Part shown: positions 1 to 5,293 of the stretch, in pieces | How the letters are laid out: every line of letters starts with the position of its first letter | How positions within the stretch are numbered: the stretch's first letter is position 1 | The notes under the pieces: generated by a model | The model's input: the letters and a program-made list of their open reading frames with translations, nothing else | Told to the model about the DNA's origin: nothing | Database searches by the model: none | Source of the DNA: Deltaproteobacteria bacterium | Lineage (GTDB): Bacteria > Desulfobacterota > Syntrophobacteria > B119-G9 | DNA length: 5,293 bases | NCBI GenBank assembly: GCA_003646715.1 | Contig: QMLL01000150.1 | Coordinates: forward strand, 1-5,293 | Direction: 5' to 3' | Position numbers and translations under genes: made by a program

Positions 1-182
1 CCTCCTACCAGACCAAGAGCAATGCTCTGACCTTTCAGTTCATGAATTACCCTGGAGACATCTATACCTTTTCCTCCTGCGTATTTGGTTTCCAAGATAA
101 TTCGCACGGTATCCTCTTCTACTAACTTTTTTACAACCAAGGTCCTATCCAGGGCCGGATTAAGTGTCAACGTGTAAATCAA
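1..182 (-). CDS. PfkB-family sugar-phosphate kinase, 1-phosphofructokinase-like (3' part outside window)
   Basis: Only the first 60 codons are present; the gene continues past base 1. The translation begins MIYTLTLNPALDRTLVV and has AGGKGIDVSRV at residues 35-45, then ends ALGLVGG. The TLNPALDRT opening and the GGKGI(N/D)VSRV loop are hallmarks of the PfkB/ribokinase fold subgroup containing 1-phosphofructokinase (FruK), tagatose-6-phosphate kinase (LacC) and Pfk-2. These are cytoplasmic enzymes that phosphorylate a sugar phosphate with ATP. The ATP-binding and catalytic Asp region near the C-terminus is not visible, so the substrate cannot be fixed; a fructose 1-phosphate or fructose 6-phosphate kinase is likeliest. 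The start is TTG at 182-180, chosen because AAGGAGG lies 6 bases upstream and the family N-terminus begins there. The first 23 bases overlap the end of recD2, which suggests cotranscription and coupled translation. No fructose-specific transporter gene is in view to support FruK over the alternatives. Confidence 0.88.
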   Translation of the reverse strand, partial: MIYTLTLNPALDRTLVVKKLVEEDTVRIILETKYAGGKGIDVSRVIHELKGQSIALGLVG

Positions 183-2385
183 GGCTTGCCTCCTTTTCTT
201 CAAAGGTTTCAGAGATTCTCCTGCTTAACAAGGAATACCTTTTCTGAGTTCTGTTGTTGTTTATGGCAATTGCGAGAGCCCTTTTACTGCCCACAAGTAC
301 GGCCAGTTTTTTGGCTCTTGTTACCGCTGTGTACAATAAATTCCTCTGAAGCAGCACAAAATGCTGGGTTACAATAGGTATCACAACTGCCGGATATTCG
401 CTTCCCTGAGATTTATGGACGCTAATGGCGTAAGCCAGGGTAAGTTCATCGAGATCTGAAAAATCATAGTAAACCTGGCGCCCATCAAAGTCGATTACGA
501 GTTCTTGCATTTCGGGGTCGATGGCAAGAATACGTCCGATGTCCCCATTGAACACTTCCTTATCGTAGTTGTTCTTTATTTGCATCACCTTGTCGTTTAG
601 CCTGTATGTTGTTGCTCCCCGTTGAATAAGCCTGGTTCCGGGATTCAACACCTCCTGTAATTTCTCATTCAGGGTGGTAGCGCCTACCTGTCCTTTATGC
701 ATAGGGGTTATCACCTGGATTTCTTCCACAGGATCAAAACCGAATCTCCCTGGTATTCGTTCCTTGCAAAGCTGTAAAATCAACCCCTGCACCCTCTCGG
801 TATCATCACTTTCAATGAAATAAAAATCGAGAAGTTCTTCTCTTGATTTAGGGCGGATGAAAGGAAATTCTCCGTTGTTGATCCTGTGAGCGTTCACAAT
901 TATGAGACTTTCTTTTGCCTGCCTGAAAATTTCTCTGAGCTCAACCACGGTTATTTTTTCTGATTCGATTAAATCCTTCAAAACCTGACCGGGACCAACG
1001 GACGGAAGCTGATCTACGTCACCTACCAGCACAAGTTGACAAGAAGCTGGCAGCGCTTTTAACAGGTGATGGAAAAGGATGATATCAACCATTGAGACTT
1101 CGTCAAGTATCAGTAGCTGCACATCCAGCGGATTTTTGTCGTTGTACCTGAAACCGCCTTCTGCGGGATTATACCTAAGTAGCCTGTGAATGGTAGAAGC
1201 AGACCACCCGGTGGTTTCGCTCATTCTTTTTGCAGCTCGTCCTGTAGGAGCTGCCAGCAAAATTTTCTCCGTTATCTTCCCGTAAATTTCCAGTATGGCT
1301 CTTACAAGAGTTGTCTTCCCTGTCCCGGGACCACCGGTAATAATGACAACTTTTTCTTCCAGTACCTTTCTCAGAGCTGTTTCCTGTTCTCTGGCAAGTT
1401 CTATCTCCAATCTTTTCTGAACCCAGTCAATTGCTTTATCAGAGTCGATCTGTCTCAATTTTCTCGGTGTACTGCAGAGAATCTCGAGTTTCTTTGCCAC
1501 AAGTTTTTCCGAAACAAAAAATTGAGGCAGATAAACGGGAGTACTTGAAGGAATTTCATCAGTAAGAAGGGGCAAACTGTCTGGCATATCCAGCACCAAT
1601 CTCTGCTCACGGACCAAACCCAAAACCTCTTCCTTTATCTGTTTTTCTTCAACACCGAGGGTTTCCATGGCCTTTCTGACAAGTTCCCTGTAAGGCAAAA
1701 ATACGTGGCCGGAATCGGCAGCCTGGTTTAAAACATAGAGAATTCCGGCGGCGATTCGTTTTGGTGAATCGGTGGGAAAGCCTAGCTTTTGGGCGATTTT
1801 GTCGGCGGTAAGAAAACCGATTCCATAGATGTCCATCGCCAGCCGGTACGGATTGTCCCTCAAAACCCTGATGGCATCGTTGCCGTAGTGCTTATAGATT
1901 TTTGTGGCGTACGTGGTACTCACCCCGTGAGATTGAAGAAACATCATCACTTCTCTTATTTCTTTCTGATCTTCCCACGCCTTCTTAATCATCTCCACTC
2001 GTTTGGGTCCGATACCTTCCACCTGATATAGGGCTTTTATGTTATCCTCGATAATATCCAGGGTTTCTAGCTTGAACTTTTCCACAATTCTTTTTGCCAT
2101 CACGGGACCGATGCCTTTTATAAGTCCCGAACCCAGATAGCGTCGTATTCCTTCGATGGTGGCAGGCATTACCGTTTTACAGTCAATCACCTTGAATTGT
2201 TCGCCAAATTTCGGGTGATTAACCCATTCCCCAACCAGTTCTACCACTTCTCCGGGAGTCACCGAGATAACATTGCCAACGGCAGTCACCAGGTCACGCC
2301 TTCCGTCGGCCTTCACCTTAAAAACGGAATAGCCGTTTTGTTCGTTCACGTAAACGACTCTTTCAATCTGGCCCCTGATCTTCAT
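160..2385 (-). CDS. recD2: RecD2-type (RecD-like, YrrC) ATP-dependent 5'-3' DNA helicase
   Basis: This is a complete 741-residue superfamily 1B helicase of the RecD2 class. That class occurs in bacteria without RecBC partners and acts in DNA repair and replication-fork maintenance. Residues 1-75 look like the OB-like N-terminal domain. Helix-hairpin-helix motifs follow at about 85-104 (GIGP), 119-137 (VEGIGPKRV) and 185-202 (YGIGF). The motor motifs appear in order: Walker A GGPGTGKTT (351-359, Lys357), motif Ia APTGRAAKR (379-387), Walker B LLILDEVSMVD (424-434, Asp428/Glu429), motif III LVGDVDQLPSVGPG (453-466), motif IV around REIFRQA (484-490), motif V around AISVHKSQGSEY (653-664) and motif VI YTAVTRAKK (685-693). 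Length fits the family (roughly 700-800 aa), and no key residue is missing. The ATG directly abuts the stop codon of the MFS gene, and its ribosome site lies inside that gene, so translational coupling is likely. The last 23 bases overlap the downstream kinase gene. Confidence 0.97.
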   Translation of the reverse strand: MKIRGQIERVVYVNEQNGYSVFKVKADGRRDLVTAVGNVISVTPGEVVELVGEWVNHPKFGEQFKVIDCKTVMPATIEGIRRYLGSGLIKGIGPVMAKRIVEKFKLETLDIIEDNIKALYQVEGIGPKRVEMIKKAWEDQKEIREVMMFLQSHGVSTTYATKIYKHYGNDAIRVLRDNPYRLAMDIYGIGFLTADKIAQKLGFPTDSPKRIAAGILYVLNQAADSGHVFLPYRELVRKAMETLGVEEKQIKEEVLGLVREQRLVLDMPDSLPLLTDEIPSSTPVYLPQFFVSEKLVAKKLEILCSTPRKLRQIDSDKAIDWVQKRLEIELAREQETALRKVLEEKVVIITGGPGTGKTTLVRAILEIYGKITEKILLAAPTGRAAKRMSETTGWSASTIHRLLRYNPAEGGFRYNDKNPLDVQLLILDEVSMVDIILFHHLLKALPASCQLVLVGDVDQLPSVGPGQVLKDLIESEKITVVELREIFRQAKESLIIVNAHRINNGEFPFIRPKSREELLDFYFIESDDTERVQGLILQLCKERIPGRFGFDPVEEIQVITPMHKGQVGATTLNEKLQEVLNPGTRLIQRGATTYRLNDKVMQIKNNYDKEVFNGDIGRILAIDPEMQELVIDFDGRQVYYDFSDLDELTLAYAISVHKSQGSEYPAVVIPIVTQHFVLLQRNLLYTAVTRAKKLAVLVGSKRALAIAINNNRTQKRYSLLSRRISETFEEKEASLDLHVDT
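189..195 (-). promoter_or_regulatory. Ribosome binding site of the PfkB-family kinase
   Basis: On the minus strand the sequence reads AAGGAGG, then CAAGCC, then TTG. It is a full-strength Shine-Dalgarno match with a 6-base spacer and lies wholly inside the recD2 coding region. It fixes the otherwise ambiguous TTG start of the downstream kinase gene. Confidence 0.85.
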
Positions 2386-3594
2386 CTACGCTCCCCTGAC
2401 GGGTAATGAGTGTTCTATTACTGTTTCACATGTAAAATCTTTACCGAATACGATAAATAAGACAAGCCCTACCAGCGCAACGACAGATCCGCTCAGGAAA
2501 GCAGCTGAAATTCCATAGAGATCCATAAGTTCGCCGGCAATAATAGGACCAAGCATAATTCCCAGGCTCTGCCCCATCAGCACCAGTCCCATGACACTTC
2601 CCATGGCATGCTGGAACCTGCCTTCGCTTACTGTGAGGGCGCTAATTGCTGGCGCAATGAAACCGCCAGCAAGCCCGGAGAGGATTATTCCCGTGCACAA
2701 CATGGTATAAGTGCTTGAAAAAGGAATAATTGCCATGGCTACAACCATGAATATTCCACCCAGAAGAGCAATAATTTTTCTGTTATAGTGGTCTGCCATT
2801 TTTCCCACAGGTGCCTGCAGAATGGTGGCCGTGAGAACACTCAAGCTGATAAACCCACCGGAATAGGTAGTGCTCAAACGATGACCACCTATAATCAGCA
2901 AAGGCATAAAGCTCCAGATGATACCCACGCCAAAAAAATGTGACGCCCTGTAAGTCATTAAAGCCAGGATACGACCGTTTTTGAGAAGCTTAAAATATGA
3001 GCTTGCTTCTATAATCTTGCCCGTGCCTTTCCTCTCAGGAACGAGTAAAAGCACAATCACAAAAGCAATAGTATTGAGCGCGGCCATAGTGAGAAATGCT
3101 GTTTTCATACCCCATGCATCACTTATCACTCCCCCAAGGAACGGGCCGACACCAAGACCGCCAAAGACACCCACGTTCAAAATTCCCATGTATTTACCTT
3201 CGTGCCCGCTGGGGCTCAGTTCACCAACATACGCGGATGCCACGGGAACAATCATGGCCGCCGCAAGACCGTGACCCAGTCGGATAAAAACAAGGGTCCA
3301 GGCACTTTTTGCAAGACAATACGAAATGGACACCGCAACATAAGAAATTAGACCGAATGTTATAAACTTCTTTTTACCGAACCGATCAGACAGGTATCCC
3401 ACAGCGGGCAGTGCGATGCTCCTGGATATTGAAAAAGAAGAAAATATGAAGCCTATCATTATGCCGGCTGCGCCAAGATTTAGCGCATACACGGGGAGCA
3501 ACGGGGCTACTATTCCCGCTCCCATCATTGAGCAGAACAGGGTGAAGAAAAGTATGGCAAACAGTTTTACTCTGCTTCTCTCGAGCTTTCCCAT
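2386..3594 (-). CDS. Major facilitator superfamily (MFS) transporter, drug-efflux-like
   Basis: This is an inner-membrane transporter of about 402 residues, the normal size for a 12-helix MFS protein, likely a proton antiporter. Counting from Met at 3594, a short basic N-terminus (GKLERSRVK) precedes helix 1 (LFAILFFTLF). Motif A between helices 2 and 3 is GYLSDRFGKKK (residues 66-76). An Arg-containing motif B-like segment, RLGHGLAAAMIVP, is at 105-117. A motif C-like stretch in helix 5, GGLGVGPFLGG, is at 145-155. Motif C is typical of 12- and 14-helix antiporters. The second half repeats the A motif as PVGKMADHYNRK (262-273). Helices and a central basic loop (ERKGTGK) give the usual 6+6 layout. 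The substrate cannot be told; quinolone, tetracycline or sugar efflux types all share these motifs. The reading frame stays open to a TTG at 3651, but the extra residues resemble no MFS start. No good ribosome site precedes either start, so the start is uncertain. It is the first gene of a block with recD2 and the kinase. Confidence 0.9.
   Translation of the reverse strand: MGKLERSRVKLFAILFFTLFCSMMGAGIVAPLLPVYALNLGAAGIMIGFIFSSFSISRSIALPAVGYLSDRFGKKKFITFGLISYVAVSISYCLAKSAWTLVFIRLGHGLAAAMIVPVASAYVGELSPSGHEGKYMGILNVGVFGGLGVGPFLGGVISDAWGMKTAFLTMAALNTIAFVIVLLLVPERKGTGKIIEASSYFKLLKNGRILALMTYRASHFFGVGIIWSFMPLLIIGGHRLSTTYSGGFISLSVLTATILQAPVGKMADHYNRKIIALLGGIFMVVAMAIIPFSSTYTMLCTGIILSGLAGGFIAPAISALTVSEGRFQHAMGSVMGLVLMGQSLGIMLGPIIAGELMDLYGISAAFLSGSVVALVGLVLFIVFGKDFTCETVIEHSLPVRGA
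2391..2397 (-). promoter_or_regulatory. Ribosome binding site of recD2
   Basis: The minus strand reads AGGGGAG, CGTAG, ATG. The purine-rich site sits 5 bases before the recD2 ATG and within the last codons of the MFS gene, whose TAG stop directly precedes that ATG. This supports the ATG at 2385 as the start and a stop-start coupled arrangement. Confidence 0.7.
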
Positions 3595-3684
3595 GCAGAT
3601 ATAACTAACATATAAGGATAGAAAAACATAGATTCCATTGCTTGACACCAAAAGATCAATGCTTAAATTTGTTTAAAATAAATT

Positions 3685-3713
3685 ATTATGATGTTGCTAA
3701 CACGTTTAAACAA
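3685..3713 (-). promoter_or_regulatory. Candidate leftward promoter for the MFS-recD2-kinase block
   Basis: On the minus strand TTGTTT (3713-3708) is followed after 17 bases by CATAAT (3690-3685). These match the sigma-A -35 consensus at 3 of 6 and the -10 consensus at 5 of 6. Transcription would begin near 3678, about 84 bases ahead of the ATG at 3594. The region is AT-rich, where chance matches are common, so this is a suggestion only. Confidence 0.35.
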
Positions 3714-3736
3714 CTTTATTTTTCGATAATTATGGT

Positions 3737-3766
3737 GTGACAAAGATGTAATGTACAGGAAATAAT
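3737..3766 (+). promoter_or_regulatory. Candidate rightward promoter for the inositol operon
   Basis: GTGACA (3737-3742) and AATAAT (3761-3766) are separated by 18 bases. Each matches the sigma-A consensus (TTGACA, TATAAT) at 5 of 6 positions. Transcription would begin near 3773, leaving a leader of about 170 bases before the inositol-1-phosphate synthase ATG. The -10 box lies inside a perfect palindrome, a position where a bound repressor would block RNA polymerase. A weaker alternative is TTGCTA (3694-3699), 17 bases, then TATTTT (3717-3722). Confidence 0.45.
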
Positions 3767-3770
3767 TTCC
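3758..3770. repeat. 13-bp perfect palindrome, possible operator
   Basis: GGAAATAATTTCC is a perfect inverted repeat with 6-base arms around a central A. It fully covers the candidate -10 box of the inositol operon. Its size and place fit a binding site for a small dimeric repressor, but I do not recognise the half-site as that of a known regulator, and short AT-rich palindromes also arise by chance. Confidence 0.35.
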
Positions 3771-3812
3771 GAACAACAGCAGCCAGCCCGATAGCTCGAT
3801 CTCCTGGTAGTC

Positions 3813-3855
3813 CTGATTAATTATCCAAAAAGTAGATTATCAAGATAACAATCAG
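3813..3855 (+). other. Candidate stem-loop in the leader of the inositol operon
   Basis: CTGATT (3813-3818) can pair with AATCAG (3850-3855). TTATC (3821-3825) can pair with GATAA (3844-3848). Together they give 11 base pairs with a 2/1 internal loop and an 18-base apical loop. Most pairs are A-U, so the hairpin is weak, and no U-run follows it, so it is not an intrinsic terminator. It could be a leader structure or mRNA element, or chance. Confidence 0.3.
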
Positions 3856-3930
3856 TTGATTTCTGGTTGAGTGCGCATGGTGATGCATGGATCAATAGAT
3901 GAAAAAACTAGCATCAGGTAAATAAACGGA

Positions 3931-3937
3931 AAGGAGG
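3931..3937 (+). promoter_or_regulatory. Ribosome binding site of inositol-1-phosphate synthase
   Basis: AAGGAGG followed by TTTAGG and then ATG gives a near-perfect Shine-Dalgarno sequence with a 6-base spacer. It supports the ATG at 3944 as the start and suggests strong translation. Confidence 0.9.
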
Positions 3938-3943
3938 TTTAGG

Positions 3944-5107
3944 ATGGGAAAGATTCGTATTGCAATTGCAGGACTTGGAAACTGCCCAAGTTCCTTGATT
4001 CAAGGTATCTACTACTACAGGGACAAGAATCCCGAAGATGCCATTGGTTTAATGCACTGGGAGATTGGAGGCTATAAGCCCAGCGATATTGAGGTAGTTG
4101 CAGCTTTCGATATTGACAAGAGAAAGGTCGGAAAAGACGTAAGTGAAGCAATGTTTGCACTGCCCAATTGCACAAAGGTATTCTGCCCAGATGTACCATA
4201 CATGGGAGTGAAAGTACACATGGGTAAAATCCTGGATGGCGTATCGGATCATATGAAAGATTATGACGAAAAGTATACCTTCGTACCTGCAGACGTGCCC
4301 GAACCGAGTAAAGAAGACATTATAGGGATATTGAAAGAATCGGGTGCGGAGATCCTTCTCAACTACATGCCGGTAGGCTCAGAAGAAGCCACAAGATTTT
4401 ACGCCGATTGTGCTCTATCGGCAGGAGTGGCTTTTATTAACAACATTCCCGTTTTTATTGCGAGCAGCCCTGTTTGGGCACGAAAATTCAAAGACAGGAA
4501 TTTGCCTCTTATCGGTGATGATATCAAATCTCAGCTGGGAGCAACAATTACTCACAGGACGCTCACTGATCTTTTCAAGAAACGCGGAGTCAAACTGGAA
4601 AGAACATACCAGCTGAATACCGGTGGTAATACCGACTTCCTTAACATGCTTAACAGACACAGATTAGCTTCCAAGAAAAAATCCAAGACTGAAGCTGTTC
4701 AGTCCGTGGCGGCGCGAAGGCTTGATGCGGAAAATATCCACATTGGGCCGAGTGACTATGTGCCATGGCAAAAGGATAACAAGGTCTGTTTTATCAGGAT
4801 GGAAGGGAAGCTTTTTGGCGATGTGCCGATGGAACTTGAGCTAAGGCTTTCCGTTGAAGATTCACCAAATTCGGCCGGTGTCGCAATCGATTCCATAAGG
4901 TGTGCCAAGCTGGCACTGGAGAGAGGTATAGGAGGAGTCCTTGAGGGTCCCTCTGCATACTTCTGCAAACATCCGCCACGTCAGTATACCGATGACGAAG
5001 CGTACCGGCTGGTTGAGGAATTTATAGGAGATCACGCAGGTAAAGCATATGAAAGGGTTGATTATAGCGGCTGGGAGGGGCAGTCGGTTAGCGCGCAAGG
5101 GCGCTAG
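3944..5107 (+). CDS. ino1: Inositol-1-phosphate synthase (myo-inositol-3-phosphate synthase)
   Basis: This complete 387-residue enzyme converts glucose 6-phosphate to 1L-myo-inositol 1-phosphate through an NAD-dependent oxidation, aldol cyclisation and reduction in the cytoplasm. It is the committed step to all inositol compounds. The N-terminal Rossmann motif is AIAGLGNCPSSLIQG (7-21), followed by VVAAFDIDKRKVG (51-63), which holds the acidic end of the second strand. Family signatures are LLNYMPVGSE (138-147), GDDIKSQLGATITHR (191-205, Lys195), NTGGNTDFLN (226-235), GPSDYVPWQKDNK (268-280) and the core SVEDSPNSAGVAID (303-316). The lysines at 195, 248, 277 and 280 are candidates for the conserved active-site set. 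Size and motifs match the short bacterial/archaeal form (mycobacterial Ino1, Thermotoga TM1419) rather than the roughly 500-residue eukaryotic form. The start is supported by an ideal ribosome site. Its last 59 bases overlap the start of a nucleotidyltransferase gene, suggesting an inositol nucleotide operon. Confidence 0.95.
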   Translation: MGKIRIAIAGLGNCPSSLIQGIYYYRDKNPEDAIGLMHWEIGGYKPSDIEVVAAFDIDKRKVGKDVSEAMFALPNCTKVFCPDVPYMGVKVHMGKILDGVSDHMKDYDEKYTFVPADVPEPSKEDIIGILKESGAEILLNYMPVGSEEATRFYADCALSAGVAFINNIPVFIASSPVWARKFKDRNLPLIGDDIKSQLGATITHRTLTDLFKKRGVKLERTYQLNTGGNTDFLNMLNRHRLASKKKSKTEAVQSVAARRLDAENIHIGPSDYVPWQKDNKVCFIRMEGKLFGDVPMELELRLSVEDSPNSAGVAIDSIRCAKLALERGIGGVLEGPSAYFCKHPPRQYTDDEAYRLVEEFIGDHAGKAYERVDYSGWEGQSVSAQGR

Positions 5108-5293
5108 CAAGCCCCTGGTTCCGGTCTTGGGGAAACCCATCATAGAACGGATAATAAGAACCGGTTACCAGGCTGGAATTAAAGAATTTTACGTGGTAAC
5201 CGGTTTTAACGGGGACAAAGTGCGCTCTTTTCTCAGCACCCTGGCCTCGCAACTGCCAGTCTCTATCAAGCACATAGAAAACGATAGCTGGCA
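5049..5293 (+). CDS. Nucleotidyltransferase, probable inositol-1-phosphate cytidylyltransferase (3' part outside window)
   Basis: The first 81 codons are present. The translation starts MKGLIIAAGRGSRL and continues SKPLVPVLGKPIIERII (20-36) and EFYVVTGFNGDKV (46-58). This is the classic N-terminal NTP-binding loop (LIIAAGRGSRL, residues 4-14), the SKPL lysine (Lys21) and the next beta-alpha unit of the GT-A nucleotidyltransferase fold. Such enzymes join a sugar or polyol phosphate to NTP, releasing pyrophosphate. Specificity is inferred from the neighbour: the preceding gene makes inositol 1-phosphate, and in Thermotoga and several archaea an inositol-1-phosphate cytidylyltransferase, often fused to a CDP-alcohol phosphotransferase (DIPPS), is encoded beside that synthase. 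A sugar-1-phosphate uridylyl- or guanylyltransferase remains possible. The ATG at 5049 is the start because the motif begins there; only a weak GCAGG precedes it by 8 bases. The frame differs from the synthase frame, so the 59-base overlap is genuine and implies coupled translation. Confidence 0.85.
   Translation, partial: MKGLIIAAGRGSRLARKGASKPLVPVLGKPIIERIIRTGYQAGIKEFYVVTGFNGDKVRSFLSTLASQLPVSIKHIENDSW

Larger units (their letters stand above)
3652..3943. other. Divergent intergenic region
   Basis: This gene-free stretch of about 290 bases separates the leftward MFS operon from the rightward inositol operon. It is AT-rich compared with the flanking genes. It contains one candidate promoter in each direction, a 13-bp palindrome and a possible hairpin, each listed separately. 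I see no tRNA or convincing small gene, and no riboswitch class I can recognise by eye. A Rho-independent terminator is not expected here and none is visible. Confidence 0.7.

Noticed and set aside
1186..1548. Open frame of 120 codons on the plus strand opposite recD2
   Set aside because: It lies wholly antisense to the conserved helicase motor, is rich in Cys, Ser and Phe in a way typical of reverse-strand reads, shows no recognisable domain and has no ribosome site that I could see.
3642..3647. Perfect TTGACA on the plus strand at the edge of the MFS gene
   Set aside because: No good -10 box lies 16-18 bases downstream (AAATTT or TAAATT at best). The nearest better one, TAAAAT, is 26 bases away, too far for a sigma-A promoter.
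3595..3651. N-terminal extension of the MFS protein from the TTG at 3651
   Set aside because: It adds 19 residues (VSSNGIYVFLSLYVSYIC) not expected ahead of a standard MFS basic N-terminus, and no ribosome site precedes the TTG. It cannot be fully excluded.
3881..3916. TGATGC / GCATCA inverted repeat before the synthase ribosome site
   Set aside because: Six base pairs with a 24-base loop is expected by chance at this length and would be unstable.
3877..3921. A 14-codon frame (MVMHGSIDEKTSIR) just before the inositol synthase gene
   Set aside because: It has no ribosome site, and no run of a regulatory amino acid that would mark an attenuator leader peptide.
3939..4252. Minus-strand open frames (86 and 67 codons) opposite the start of the inositol-1-phosphate synthase
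   Set aside because: They overlap strongly conserved coding sequence (the Rossmann motif region) and their translations look like low-complexity antisense shadows.
4862..5273. Minus-strand open frames (93 and 61 codons) across the synthase-transferase junction
   Set aside because: The plus strand here encodes two proteins with clear family motifs, and the antisense frames show none.

Overview
The window looks like chromosomal DNA from a Gram-positive, probably anaerobic and possibly thermophilic, Clostridia-type bacterium. The clues are strong AGGAGG-type ribosome binding sites, a TTG start, a RecD2 helicase of the type found outside RecBCD systems, closely packed genes and base composition in the mid-40s %GC by eye. 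The organism itself is an inference. I see no tRNA, rRNA, CRISPR array, insertion sequence or phage gene.

Left part (1-3594, minus strand): three genes read leftwards as a tight block. First is a 12-helix major facilitator superfamily (MFS) exporter (2386-3594). The RecD2-type 5'-3' DNA helicase (160-2385) follows with no gap: its ATG directly follows the MFS stop codon. Last is the first 60 codons of a PfkB-family phosphofructokinase-like sugar kinase (1-182), cut off by the window edge. The kinase begins inside the last codons of recD2 at a TTG with a strong ribosome binding site.

Middle (3595-3943): an AT-rich divergent intergenic region. It holds one candidate promoter for each direction, a perfect 13-bp palindrome lying over the candidate rightward -10 box, and a possible hairpin in the long leader of the rightward operon.

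Right part (3944-5293, plus strand): a complete inositol-1-phosphate synthase (387 aa) with a near-ideal ribosome binding site. The start of a nucleotidyltransferase overlaps it by 59 bases, and 81 codons are visible before the window ends. The pair resembles the known synthase plus inositol-1-phosphate cytidylyltransferase arrangement that leads from glucose 6-phosphate to CDP-inositol. CDP-inositol is the precursor of di-myo-inositol phosphate, a heat and salt solute of hyperthermophiles. This reading is the most interesting in the window. The cytidylyltransferase specificity is inferred from context plus a generic N-terminal nucleotidyltransferase motif, and the rest of the operon lies outside the window.
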